From the NCBI RefSeq assembly GCF_000468035.1, contig NZ_KI260545.1:85777-149776 (forward strand): DNA of 64,000 nt, read 5' to 3'. A model generated the notes under the pieces. The model made no database searches and was not told where the DNA came from. It saw only the letters and a program-made list of their open reading frames with translations. Source of the stretch: Selenomonas sp. oral taxon 892 str. F0426. Its GTDB lineage: Bacteria; Bacillota; Negativicutes; Selenomonadales; Selenomonadaceae. The position numbers were made by a program, and so were the translations under genes. Shown in pieces: positions 42,191-49,562 of the stretch. Position 1 is the first letter of the stretch, and each line of letters opens with the position of its first letter.

Positions 42191-42994
42191 TCAGTGTGCG
42201 CCGTGTCCGTGATGACCGCAGTGCTCCCCGTGCTCATGATGTCCGTGTCCACAGCCGTGACCTTCATGCCCCTCATGACCGCAGCCATGCCCGTGTGCAT
42301 GATCCTTGCCGTGCTGATGTTGGTGGCGGTGTGTGCACTTGCCCTCATCCGCACTTCTCTCAAGCGTTCCCGCGAGATGCTGCTGCACGACCGCATCCGC
42401 GCTGCCCTTCACGCCGGATACGAGCGTAATGCCCGCCTCTGCAAGTGCCGTCCGTGCACCCGCGCCGATGCCGCCACAGATCACAACATCCGCTTTCGCG
42501 TTGTGGAGGAAGCTCGCAAGTGCGCCATGCCCCTCACCGACCGTGTCCACAACTTCCGAGGACTGCACCGTGCCGTCCTCGACATCATAGAACTTGAACT
42601 GTTTTGCTCTGCCGAAATGCTGCTCAATCTTCTCATTTTCATAAGGTACTGCGATTCTCATTGTATGCTCTCCTTTATCCTGAATCCCGAGGACTATCGG
42701 ATGTTCGATCCGATATGCGCCGCCTGCAATGCGAATGCGCTTCCCGCAGATGATTGCCTCCGCGAGCTTGTAGCGCGCCGCCTCGTAGATGCTCGTCACC
42801 GTCGCACGGGACACGCCCATCGCGGCGGCACATTCCTCCTGCGTCTGCCGCCCATAGTCGATCTGACGGATCGTCTCGAGCTCATCCAGCTGGAGGACAA
42901 CGGACTCCTCCGTCTCCTCTTCCGCATCCTCCGGCGCAAAACTCCAAAAATCCGGATAAGCGCCGATGCGTCGGCATCTCTTTGGTCGCGGCAT
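42191..42994 (-). CDS. DUF134 DNA-binding / NifX-type cofactor domain fusion with His-rich tail
   Basis: A 267-residue three-part protein. Residues 1-98 are DUF134 (UPF0251), with LQLDELETIRQIDYG and the helix-turn-helix TQEECAAAMGVSRATVTSIY. Residues 112-213 are a NifX/NafY-like dinitrogenase iron-molybdenum cofactor domain (RIAVPYENEKIEQHFGRAKQF; VVICGGIGAGARTAL). The last 49 residues hold about 19 His and 4 Cys with Gly, clearly a metal-binding tail. A metal- or Fe-S-responsive regulator is likely. No nif genes are in the window. A promoter lies at 43027-43055. Confidence 0.88.
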   Translation of the reverse strand: MPRPKRCRRIGAYPDFWSFAPEDAEEETEESVVLQLDELETIRQIDYGRQTQEECAAAMGVSRATVTSIYEAARYKLAEAIICGKRIRIAGGAYRIEHPIVLGIQDKGEHTMRIAVPYENEKIEQHFGRAKQFKFYDVEDGTVQSSEVVDTVGEGHGALASFLHNAKADVVICGGIGAGARTALAEAGITLVSGVKGSADAVVQQHLAGTLERSADEGKCTHRHQHQHGKDHAHGHGCGHEGHEGHGCGHGHHEHGEHCGHHGHGAH

Positions 42995-43026
42995 AGCTCC
43001 TCCTTTTCTTTCATATGACAGTTATA

Positions 43027-43055
43027 ATCTTAGCAAAGTTTTCAGCATATGTCAA
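43027..43055 (-). promoter_or_regulatory. promoter for the DUF134-NifX gene
   Basis: TTGACA (43050-43055) and TAAGAT (43027-43032) on the minus strand, 17 bases apart. It lies in the short divergent gap shared with the Cys-rich peptide gene, so the regulator could control both genes. Confidence 0.75.
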
Positions 43056-43130
43056 TTATGTTTTTCTTGTGCTTGACAAGGTATGATAGAATAAAGGTGA
43101 AAGTTTATTGTATTTTGGGAGGAAATGGTT

Positions 43131-43361
43131 ATGAAAAAGATGATTGCAGGGCTCTTTGCGGGACTCATCCTCGCCACAGGCGCACAGGTACTCGCCTATG
43201 GCTGCGAAGGCGGGGTATGCGAACTGCCGCAGCGTCAGAACACGGCGTACTGCTATGGCGGCAATGCAGGTTACTGCTACGACGGCGACTGCGCACAGAC
43301 ATCACGCGATGCGTGCGCAAATCAGAGACGCGGCGGCTGCGGCTGCTATCGTGGACGGTAA
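43131..43361 (+). CDS. small secreted Cys-rich peptide
   Basis: A 76-residue protein. The start at 43131 is eight bases after GGGAGG; the ATG two codons earlier is too close. A signal peptide (KKMIAGLFAGLILATGAQVLA) is shown here only by its ends, KKMIAG...QVLA. The mature part of about 52 residues has eight Cys, arranged as CEGGVC, YC, YC, DC, AC and CGC, with many Gly/Tyr. No known family is recognised. Disulfide-stabilised peptide or periplasmic metal binder are both possible. It is divergent from the His-rich regulator gene. Confidence 0.75.
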   Translation: MKKMIAGLFAGLILATGAQVLAYGCEGGVCELPQRQNTAYCYGGNAGYCYDGDCAQTSRDACANQRRGGCGCYRGR

Positions 43362-43370
43362 TTGAGCGAC

Positions 43371-43420
43371 AGAGTGGGTCTGCTTGGAGGATATCATCTT
43401 CCAAGCAGACCCACTCTTTA
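43371..43420 (+). terminator. terminator of the Cys-rich peptide gene
   Basis: AGAGTGGGTCTGCTTGGA pairs perfectly with its complement around GGATATCATC and is followed by TTTATTG. The stem is strong. Confidence 0.88.
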
Positions 43421-43443
43421 TTGTGGCAGGATATGTACATCCA

Positions 43444-43776
43444 ATGACGAATCATAATCCAAATACAAAAACAGCCCCTCCACCAAAGCCGCTCGCATGG
43501 TGGAAAAAGCTGCTGATCGCTATGTTCGGCACATACATCGCGGCAAAGGTTTTCGGTCTCATCATCCCCGATGTCAGTGCCGCAGGTATGTTCCCTCACA
43601 CGGACGGGGATGGACATACAGAGAAGTCTCCCCCAACAGACGAATATCCAGACGATACATGGGACTATCCTATGGAAGATCGATACGAGGATGAGGATGA
43701 TCTGCCGCCCGCAGAGAATCTCTATGACGATTGGGACGACTGGAACGAGGGGTATGACGACGACCATTTCAGCTGA
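43444..43776 (+). CDS. small single-pass membrane protein with acidic C-terminal tail
   Basis: A 110-residue protein of unknown family. The start at 43444 is the first Met beyond the preceding terminator; its ribosome site is weak, so expression is uncertain. A Pro-rich basic N-terminus (KTAPPPKPLAWWKK) leads into a transmembrane helix (about 21-40), then a strongly acidic, Asp/Glu/Tyr/Trp-rich tail (EDRYEDEDDLPPAENLYDD). The tail could bind cations or basic partners. It ends just before an inverted repeat. Confidence 0.55.
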   Translation: MTNHNPNTKTAPPPKPLAWWKKLLIAMFGTYIAAKVFGLIIPDVSAAGMFPHTDGDGHTEKSPPTDEYPDDTWDYPMEDRYEDEDDLPPAENLYDDWDDWNEGYDDDHFS

Positions 43777-43779
43777 GGC

Positions 43780-43816
43780 GAGCGACGGTACGAATGTATA
43801 ACACATACCGTCGCTC
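43780..43816. repeat. inverted repeat between convergent genes
   Basis: GAGCGACGGTA and TACCGTCGCTC form a perfect 11-bp stem with a 15-base loop. There is no T run on either side, so it may be a weak or Rho-assisted terminator for the acidic-tail gene and relE. Confidence 0.55.
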
Positions 43817-43825
43817 CTCATGATG

Positions 43826-44092
43826 TCAGTATATTTCCCTCCGATGCCCGATGGCAAGTGCAAGGATGACAAGACGATCGTCCTCGATGGCACAGATCAG
43901 GCGATAGTCGCCGATGCGGTAACGCCACTGCCCCTTTCGGTTCGCCGTGAGTGCCTTGCCAAATGCACGCGGATTCTCACAGTGGATAAGATTTTTCGTA
44001 ATCCAGCCACGAAGGATACGCTGTGTATAACGATCCAGCTTCTTAAAATCCCGATCAAACGAGGCAGTTGTCTGTACTTCGTACTTATTCAA
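43826..44092 (-). CDS. relE: RelE/YafQ-type toxin
   Basis: An 88-residue RelE-superfamily protein. Typical blocks are TTASFDRDFKKLDRYTQ, LRGWITKN and the closing GQWRYRIGDYRLICAIEDDRLVILALAIGHRREIY, cited in pieces WRYRIGDYRLIC and AIGHRREIY. Toxins of this type cleave mRNA on the ribosome. Its start overlaps the antitoxin stop by eight bases, giving coupled translation. Confidence 0.9.
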   Translation of the reverse strand: MNKYEVQTTASFDRDFKKLDRYTQRILRGWITKNLIHCENPRAFGKALTANRKGQWRYRIGDYRLICAIEDDRLVILALAIGHRREIY

Positions 44093-44309
44093 GATCTAGT
44101 TCCTTCCACAACTCCTCAATCGGCTTCGCCTGCTTACCATCTTTTAGATACTCCGCATACGCCTCCTCGGCAAGCGCGATATCGTACTCATCCTCGATCT
44201 TTTCAAAGAGCGCCTGCTTGAATGCCTCACCGAGGGAGATCGCGTGCAGCTTCGCATAGCTCTCTGCTAGCGCCTTCTCCGTGTCTGTCAGTCGGATCGA
44301 AAAACTCAT
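44085..44309 (-). CDS. relB: RelB/DinJ-type antitoxin
   Basis: A 74-residue protein with an N-terminal ribbon-helix-helix (FSIRLTDTEKALAESYAKLH, SLGEAFKQALFEKI) and an acidic C-terminal segment (KPIEELWKELDLE) that would wrap the toxin. I chose ATG 44309, seven bases after GGAGG, over an ATG two codons upstream. With the overlapping relE it forms a type II toxin-antitoxin operon that represses its own promoter. Confidence 0.88.
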   Translation of the reverse strand: MSFSIRLTDTEKALAESYAKLHAISLGEAFKQALFEKIEDEYDIALAEEAYAEYLKDGKQAKPIEELWKELDLE

Positions 44310-44332
44310 TGTCATCCCTCCTTTTTGATTAC

Positions 44333-44361
44333 AATGTACTACACTAAATTTTCTTTGTCAA
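44333..44361 (-). promoter_or_regulatory. promoter of the relBE operon
   Basis: TTGACA (44356-44361) and TACATT (44333-44338) on the minus strand with a 17-base spacer, about 20 bases before the relB start. GTAGTACAT-like symmetry around the -10 could be an operator. Confidence 0.65.
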
Positions 44362-44437
44362 ATTCTATTTAAGATGAACGCTCCTCCCCGATAATACTAT
44401 TAGAAGGAATTGTATCCCACGGATTGGAGATGGTAAC

Positions 44438-45169
44438 ATGCGTATTGGAGAGAATGCAGGTAAGCTCCCATTCCTGCATACGGAGAACGCAGCGGCAGGA
44501 AAATCGGAGCAGAAGAAAAGCACGGTGACAGATATCCTGAGCCGCGCGGTCGAGGTCTATATCAGCGCAAAGGGGAAATCCCTGAACGAGAGCGCAGATA
44601 TGGAGGAGGATCTGACCCCTGCAGAGCTGGCACTTGCGGCAAACGAGAAGGAAATCGCCGACAAGAAGGCAAAGAAGGCGCAGGCAGCGGAGATTGAGAA
44701 GCGCATTCAGACGGATGAGAGCCTCACGGACGAGGATAAGACAAAGCTGCAGAAGCAGGCGAACGATCTGAAACGTGCGGGCATGACGGACGAGGACAAG
44801 CTGAGCGAGCTGCACGGCAAGGTGGATGCGCTCGAACAGCTCGTAAGGGACGGACTTGTGACGGATGATGAAATCAGCAAACAGCGTTCCCTCTACCACC
44901 GTCAGATCAGTTTCTTGAAAGGCTCAATGGCGGCAAAGGACGAGCACATCCGAAAGCTGCGCGGACAGGCGCTGCAGGAGCGTGCCGACCGCGATGCGGA
45001 GATCACAAAGGCGCAGGAGAAGGAACGAGCCGCACTTGCAGCGGCGCAGCCGGATGATCTAACCGCACTCGCCGCCCTCAGAGAGTACCAAAAGACTGCC
45101 GCTGCAAAGAAACACGCAGACCGCAGCACAATCGTCGTCCCAAGCAATAAGAGTACAAGCGATACATAG
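44438..45169 (+). CDS. orphan charged coiled-coil protein
   Basis: A 243-residue protein of unknown family, with no signal peptide or membrane helix. It is Lys/Glu/Ala/Asp-rich and mostly helical. Residues 55-140 form one coiled-coil hairpin (LAANEKEIADKKAKKAQ, EKRIQTDESLTDEDKTKLQ) and 160-230 a second (AKDEHIRKLRGQALQERAD). The start follows GGAGATGG and the gene ends at a strong terminator, so it is a real transcription unit. It lies between the TA operon and the ABC transporter. Cytoplasmic scaffold or phage/flagellar-like remnant are guesses only. Confidence 0.65.
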   Translation: MRIGENAGKLPFLHTENAAAGKSEQKKSTVTDILSRAVEVYISAKGKSLNESADMEEDLTPAELALAANEKEIADKKAKKAQAAEIEKRIQTDESLTDEDKTKLQKQANDLKRAGMTDEDKLSELHGKVDALEQLVRDGLVTDDEISKQRSLYHRQISFLKGSMAAKDEHIRKLRGQALQERADRDAEITKAQEKERAALAAAQPDDLTALAALREYQKTAAAKKHADRSTIVVPSNKSTSDT

Positions 45170-45186
45170 GAAGCACTGCACGCAAA

Positions 45187-45236
45187 CGGCGGCAGCCCGC
45201 GAGGAAAACCTCGCCGGACTGCCGCCTTATTTTCTA
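45187..45236. terminator. bidirectional terminator between the coiled-coil gene and the ABC operon
   Basis: GGCGGCAG-CCG-CGAGG pairs with CCTCG-CCGG-CTGCCGCC around AAAA, followed by TTATTTT on the plus side. Confidence 0.85.
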
Positions 45237-45248
45237 TTGTATCGCCGC

Positions 45249-46013
45249 TCAGATCAGTACCGCCGGTTCGTACTCCTCGGGGAGAATGCGGCGGAGGAAA
45301 CGGCGGGTGCGTTCCTCGCGCGGCGCGGTGAAGATCTCGTGCGCCCCGCCCGCCTCGACGATGACGCCGTCCGACATAAAGACGACCTGCGTCGCGACAT
45401 CCTGCGCGAACTTCATCTCGTGAGTGACAACGATCATCGTCGTCCCCTCCCGGGCAAGCTGCTTCATGACCTGCAGAACCTCGCCCACGAGCTCGGGATC
45501 GAGCGCAGAGGTCGGCTCATCAAAGAGGATGACATCGGGCTTTGCCGCAATCGCGCGTGCGATGCCGACGCGCTGCTGCTGCCCGCCCGAGAGCTGCGCG
45601 GGGTAGTAGTCCGCGCGCTCCGCCATGCCGACCCTCCGCAGAGCCTCCATCGCGATCGCATGCGCCTCCCCCTTCGGGATGCCGCGTCCGACGGTCAGCC
45701 CGAGCGTCACATTCTCGAGCGCGGTCTTGTTGGCAAAGAGATTGTAGTTCTGAAAGACAAACGCGGTCTTTTTCCGCACATCCGCAACCTCCCGATGCGA
45801 GGCATCCCGAAGGGAGAGCTGCGCCCCGTGGAAGTCCATCGTCCCTCCGTCAGCACGCTCGAGAAAGTTGAGACAGCGCAGGAATGTGGTCTTTCCCGAG
45901 CCGCTCGGTCCGAGGATAACGACAACATCTCCCTTTGTGACGGAGAGGCTGACATCCTTCAGCACCTCGGTGTTTTCAAAGTTCTTTCGCACATTTTTTA
46001 CTTCCAGCAACAT
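45249..46013 (-). CDS. polar amino acid ABC transporter ATPase
   Basis: A 254-residue GlnQ/TcyC-type ATPase. Walker A is [12 protein letters not shown] (about 33-44), the signature [15 protein letters not shown] (about 146-160), Walker [15 protein letters not shown] and the His switch VVTHE. It is the last gene of a five-gene operon (UroD-like protein, binding protein, two permeases, ATPase). Substrate cannot be told from the ATPase; the neighbouring sulfur enzymes suggest a sulfur amino acid. Confidence 0.93.
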   Translation of the reverse strand: MLLEVKNVRKNFENTEVLKDVSLSVTKGDVVVILGPSGSGKTTFLRCLNFLERADGGTMDFHGAQLSLRDASHREVADVRKKTAFVFQNYNLFANKTALENVTLGLTVGRGIPKGEAHAIAMEALRRVGMAERADYYPAQLSGGQQQRVGIARAIAAKPDVILFDEPTSALDPELVGEVLQVMKQLAREGTTMIVVTHEMKFAQDVATQVVFMSDGVIVEAGGAHEIFTAPREERTRRFLRRILPEEYEPAVLI

Positions 46014-46025
46014 AACGCCGCCTCC

Positions 46026-46733
46026 CTAGTTCTGACCGCGGAATGCTCCGACACGCCGTTCCGCCGCCGCGAAGAGCAGCTGAACGATGGTGCAGAGGAC
46101 AAGATAGACAAAGAACACATCGAGATATGCCTCGATGTAGTTATAACCGTAGGACGCGGCGATCTTGCCGACTGCCATGATGTCCTTGACCGTCATGAGA
46201 AAGGCGAGCGATGTGCCCTTGATGAGATTGACCGTGATGTTCGCGATGCTCGGCAGCGCGACGACGAGTGCCTGCGGGATGATGACGTGCACATAGGTCT
46301 GAAATGCACTCAGCCCGCCCGCAAGGCCTGCCTCGAACTGCCCCTTCGGGATGGCGAGCAGAGCGGAGCGAAACGCCTCCGTGAGCAGGGCAATCGTGTT
46401 GACGGTAAAGATAAAGACGGCGTAGTAAAACGGATCAACCGCCTCAAATACGTTGATATCCAGCCCCAGATCCTTGATGAGCGCATTGATGAGACTCGGC
46501 AGAAGGCTGTAAAGCAGGAGAATCTGAAGGATGAGCGGCGTGCCGCGCACAAAGGAAACATAGAGCCGCGCAATCGTCCCGCCGATGCCCTGCCCGCGCA
46601 CGCGCAGGACGGCAAAGCAGAATGCAGCGGGCGCGGCGAGTACAAGGGAAAGCGCGGTCAGTGCGAGCGTCACACCCGCCCCCTGCCACACGAGCAGAAA
46701 GGTTTCCTGCATAAAGTCAAGATCCAGTTCCAA
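46026..46733 (-). CDS. amino acid ABC transporter permease (HisM/GlnP family), second
   Basis: A 235-residue permease with about five helices. It has the family start GAGVTLALTALSLVLA and the ABC-coupling EAA loop (EAFRSALLAIPKGQFEAGLAGG, cited as EAFRSALLAIPKGQFEAG). The start is TTG at 46733 after GGAGGGG, overlapping the upstream permease by 17 bases. The two permeases probably form a heterodimer. Confidence 0.92.
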   Translation of the reverse strand: MELDLDFMQETFLLVWQGAGVTLALTALSLVLAAPAAFCFAVLRVRGQGIGGTIARLYVSFVRGTPLILQILLLYSLLPSLINALIKDLGLDINVFEAVDPFYYAVFIFTVNTIALLTEAFRSALLAIPKGQFEAGLAGGLSAFQTYVHVIIPQALVVALPSIANITVNLIKGTSLAFLMTVKDIMAVGKIAASYGYNYIEAYLDVFFVYLVLCTIVQLLFAAAERRVGAFRGQN

Positions 46734-47478
46734 CGGCTTCCCCTCCTTTCACTGTGCGTCGCTTCACGGCCGCGGCGCGCAGACTCGTTCCTTTATCCAG
46801 GTGCTTTTCCGCTGCGCCAAAAATCTGCTCGAGGATGAGTACCAGCACCCAGTAGATGAGCATCGCGGCGAGATAGACCTCGATCCCGTACGCACCGAAG
46901 TTCTGTGCGATGATGAGGTTGCCCCTGCCGATCAGGTCGATGAGGCCGATCGTGTACGCGAGCGATCCTTCCTTCAGCAGATTGATGGCTGCATTGCCGA
47001 AATTCGGCAGGGCGATGATGGCCGCCTGCCCGAACATGACGTGACGGAATGCCTGAAACGGCGTCAGGCCCGCACTCACTGCCGCCTCGTATTGCCCGCG
47101 CGGAACAGCCGTATAGGCCGCGCGAAAAACCTCGGAGATGTATGCGCCGAAGAGCAGCGTGAACGTGATCACAGCGAAGACGGCGCGGTGCAGCGCATTC
47201 ATATCGTAGTCAAAGAGCGCAAACGCGAGTTTCGGCAGCCCGTAGAAGACGATAAAGAGCAGAACGATGGACGGCGTGCAGCGCATAACATACACATAAG
47301 CGAGCGCAGCCCACCGGAGCGGCATGGAGCCGCCGATGTTTGCCCACGCAAGCACGCCGCCGAGCAGCGAACCGAGCGTGATGCTGACGAAGCCCACGAG
47401 AAGCGTCACATCGAGATATGCGAGGAGCTGCGGCAGAACCTGCCCGATCATCCCAATGTCAAATGCCCGTGTTTCCAT
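46717..47478 (-). CDS. amino acid ABC transporter permease (HisM/GlnP family), first
   Basis: A 253-residue permease with the same fold as its neighbour. TLLVGFVSITLGSLLGGVLAW opens the membrane domain in pieces TLLVGFVSITLG and LLGGVLAW; the EAA loop is EVFRAAYTAVPRGQYEAAVS. It follows the binding-protein gene by about 18 bases. Together the permeases and ATPase form a type I importer. Confidence 0.92.
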   Translation of the reverse strand: METRAFDIGMIGQVLPQLLAYLDVTLLVGFVSITLGSLLGGVLAWANIGGSMPLRWAALAYVYVMRCTPSIVLLFIVFYGLPKLAFALFDYDMNALHRAVFAVITFTLLFGAYISEVFRAAYTAVPRGQYEAAVSAGLTPFQAFRHVMFGQAAIIALPNFGNAAINLLKEGSLAYTIGLIDLIGRGNLIIAQNFGAYGIEVYLAAMLIYWVLVLILEQIFGAAEKHLDKGTSLRAAAVKRRTVKGGEAVGTGS

Positions 47479-47496
47479 CCCGTGTGCCTCCTTTCA

Positions 47497-48357
47497 TCAG
47501 TTCAGGTATGCCGACAGGCTCTCCCCGAAATATTTCTGCTCGAGTTCCGCAATTTTTCCCTCGGCGCGCAGTTCCTCGATCGCCTTGTCATATTCGTCTG
47601 CAAAGGCCTGTTCCTTCTTGTTGAAGATCGGATAGGTCGGAATCCCCTTGTAGCGGATGTAGGTCAGCTTGTCGCTGAATGCATGGTAGGGCGCGTCTGC
47701 CTTCTCAATGTTGTTCTTGTAGCTCAGCTCGACCTCAAGATAGCCGTCATAGCGCCCCTCCATGACCCAGCTGTATGCATCCGCATTCTGGAACGACTCG
47801 GACGAGGTCAGCTTGATCTGGTTGTCGGGGTTCTCTTTATTGTAGGTGTCGATGACCATGTAGCGCGCATCCTGCGGCGCAATCGGGACGAGCTTGCCGC
47901 TGAACTTCGCAAAGGACGAGAGATCCTTGATCTCGTTTGCCGTATCCTTGCGGATCGCGAGGCCGATCACACTCGCACCGATGTTGTTCTGCGGGAACAC
48001 ATACTTCTTTTTGCGTGCCTCCGTGATCCAGATGCCCTTCGTACCGACCGTGTACTTTCCGGACTCGACACCGATCAGGAGATCGTCATCCGAGGTCGGC
48101 ACGAATTTGAATTCATACTGTGGCAGCTTCTTCGCCACTTCCTTCATCACAGCGACCTCGAAGCCGTCCGACTCGCCCTGCTCATTCACGTAGTCATACG
48201 GCACATAGTAGTTCGTGTGCGCGACCGTGATTGTCTTCTTGCCGTCTGCGGACTTCGCTCCATCCGAGCTCTCCTTGCCGCAGCCGGCGAGGCCTGCCGC
48301 GAGTGCCGCTGTGAGAAGCCCCGTAAGTGCCGCCTTGCCGATTTTCTTGAAATTCAT
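47497..48357 (-). CDS. polar amino acid ABC transporter substrate-binding lipoprotein
   Basis: A 286-residue SBP_bac_3 (cluster 3) lipoprotein. The signal ends in a lipobox (AAGLAGCGKE). The ligand domain starts at about residue 45 with TITVAHTNYYVPYDYVNE and DGFEVAVMKEVAKKL, and the family's KYTVGTKGIWITEARKKKY follows. The start at 48357 comes after AAAGGAG. The ligand is unknown; cystine, methionine or a related sulfur compound is suggested by the divergent metB/malY pair. Confidence 0.92.
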   Translation of the reverse strand: MNFKKIGKAALTGLLTAALAAGLAGCGKESSDGAKSADGKKTITVAHTNYYVPYDYVNEQGESDGFEVAVMKEVAKKLPQYEFKFVPTSDDDLLIGVESGKYTVGTKGIWITEARKKKYVFPQNNIGASVIGLAIRKDTANEIKDLSSFAKFSGKLVPIAPQDARYMVIDTYNKENPDNQIKLTSSESFQNADAYSWVMEGRYDGYLEVELSYKNNIEKADAPYHAFSDKLTYIRYKGIPTYPIFNKKEQAFADEYDKAIEELRAEGKIAELEQKYFGESLSAYLN

Positions 48358-48370
48358 GTCATTCTCTCCT

Positions 48371-49378
48371 TTATCGCGCGCCCGCTGCGCCGCGTACCCA
48401 GTCAAAACGCTTCCAATCAATGTCACGGGGCACAGTGCAGTCCGCGCCGAGAAGGACGCCCGTCCGCCCCGCCGCCGCGAGAATGCGCTGCGTCTCTGCC
48501 TCGACCTCCGCCCGTGTGCCGCTATAGAGGATGTCCGTCGGCAGATTGCCGAATCCTCCGAGCAGCGCGTGCTGCGGGAAAATTCTGCGCCCCTCTTCAA
48601 GCGGCACCCCCTCGACCACCGCCGCCCAATTGATCGTCTTGGCATCGTAGTCCTTGTACCATTCGAGTTCGTTGCGGTGCCCTGCATAGCCGCATATATG
48701 GAGGATATTGTAGGAACTCACCGCATTCGCGGCGCGCAGGATCTCCTTTTCGCCCGGCGCGAACACCTCCTCATAGACGGCGCGGTCAGCCCCCTCACCA
48801 ACAAGGTTCTGCAGGCTGAAATAGATGCCCGTCACGCTCGCCTCTGTGATCATGCGATGCGCGAGTTTTGCGAGATCAGCGGAGATCACGGCGAATGCCT
48901 GCTTTACCGCCTCCTTGTCCTCACGCACAAGCTGTGCGAGAAATGCCTCATCCTCCGCGAGCGTACCCGGCTGCATAAACTTGATCGTCGTCCCCGCGCA
49001 GAAGATGTTGTAGAACGTCGCGACCTCCGTGCCGTACCTCCGCGTAATCTCCTTCGCGTAGGCGACCTGCCGCGTAAAGAAGGGATGATCGTCCGGGAGC
49101 GGCTGCACCTTTGCGAGCTCCGCCGCCGTGCGCGCCGCCTGCACCGCCGGATTCGGATAGGAGAAGAAGCCGTCCGTCATGATCTTGACGAAGTCGGGCT
49201 GCGCCTCCTCGATGAAGCGAATCTCGCCGTCCAAGACCTTCTTCTCAAGTTCCGGATGCGTGTAGGCATCCGCGTGAATCTCATCGTCGAGGAAGTGGAA
49301 CCAAAAACCCGCAGGCACACGCTCTACCTCTTTGCGATCCATTGCATTCATAACCAGTTCTTTTTTCGATATTCCCAT
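48371..49378 (-). CDS. uroporphyrinogen decarboxylase superfamily protein, methyltransferase-like
   Basis: A 335-residue UroD-fold protein. The start at 49378 follows GGAG. True HemE has RQAGRY near its N-terminus; this protein instead reads RVPAGFWFHFLDD. It has His227-x-Cys229 (LHICGY) and Cys314 (GADCTVP), the H-x-C...C zinc site typical of MtaA/CmuA-type methyltransferases in this superfamily. It is probably a cobalamin- or thiol-linked methyltransferase rather than a heme enzyme. It leads the ABC operon, so it may act on the imported compound. Confidence 0.78.
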   Translation of the reverse strand: MGISKKELVMNAMDRKEVERVPAGFWFHFLDDEIHADAYTHPELEKKVLDGEIRFIEEAQPDFVKIMTDGFFSYPNPAVQAARTAAELAKVQPLPDDHPFFTRQVAYAKEITRRYGTEVATFYNIFCAGTTIKFMQPGTLAEDEAFLAQLVREDKEAVKQAFAVISADLAKLAHRMITEASVTGIYFSLQNLVGEGADRAVYEEVFAPGEKEILRAANAVSSYNILHICGYAGHRNELEWYKDYDAKTINWAAVVEGVPLEEGRRIFPQHALLGGFGNLPTDILYSGTRAEVEAETQRILAAAGRTGVLLGADCTVPRDIDWKRFDWVRGAAGAR

Positions 49379-49438
49379 AACGACACTCCATTCTTTAAAA
49401 TCTTGTTTGCATATATGTTTTTCATTTAACGTGTCGAC

Positions 49439-49467
49439 ATCATACAACGGATTAACATAGTTGTCAA
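49439..49467 (-). promoter_or_regulatory. promoter of the UroD-like/ABC operon
   Basis: TTGACA (49462-49467) and TATGAT (49439-49444) with a 17-base spacer on the minus strand. It is back to back with the metB promoter. Confidence 0.78.
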
Positions 49468-49489
49468 GCATGTTTTATATATTTTTTGA

Positions 49490-49519
49490 TTGACATATGC
49501 GTGGCAATCCCTTTATAAT
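49490..49519 (+). promoter_or_regulatory. promoter of the metB-malY operon
   Basis: TTGACA (49490-49495) and TATAAT (49514-49519) with an 18-base spacer. The two divergent -35 boxes are only 22 bases apart, so one regulator could control both operons. Confidence 0.8.
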
Positions 49520-49562
49520 GTAAAAAGCAAGCAATACATATCGGATAAGTTAGGGAGGATAT

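Noticed and set aside
43384-43443. Earlier start for the acidic-tail membrane protein
   Set aside because: It lies inside the terminator stem of the upstream gene and has no ribosome site.
45237-46838. 533-codon plus-strand frame over the ABC transporter genes
   Set aside because: Antisense to the ATPase and permease, each with complete motifs.
49379-49562. SAM or T-box riboswitch between the divergent sulfur operons
   Set aside because: The gap is only about 185 bases, is filled by two back-to-back promoters and shows no riboswitch core.
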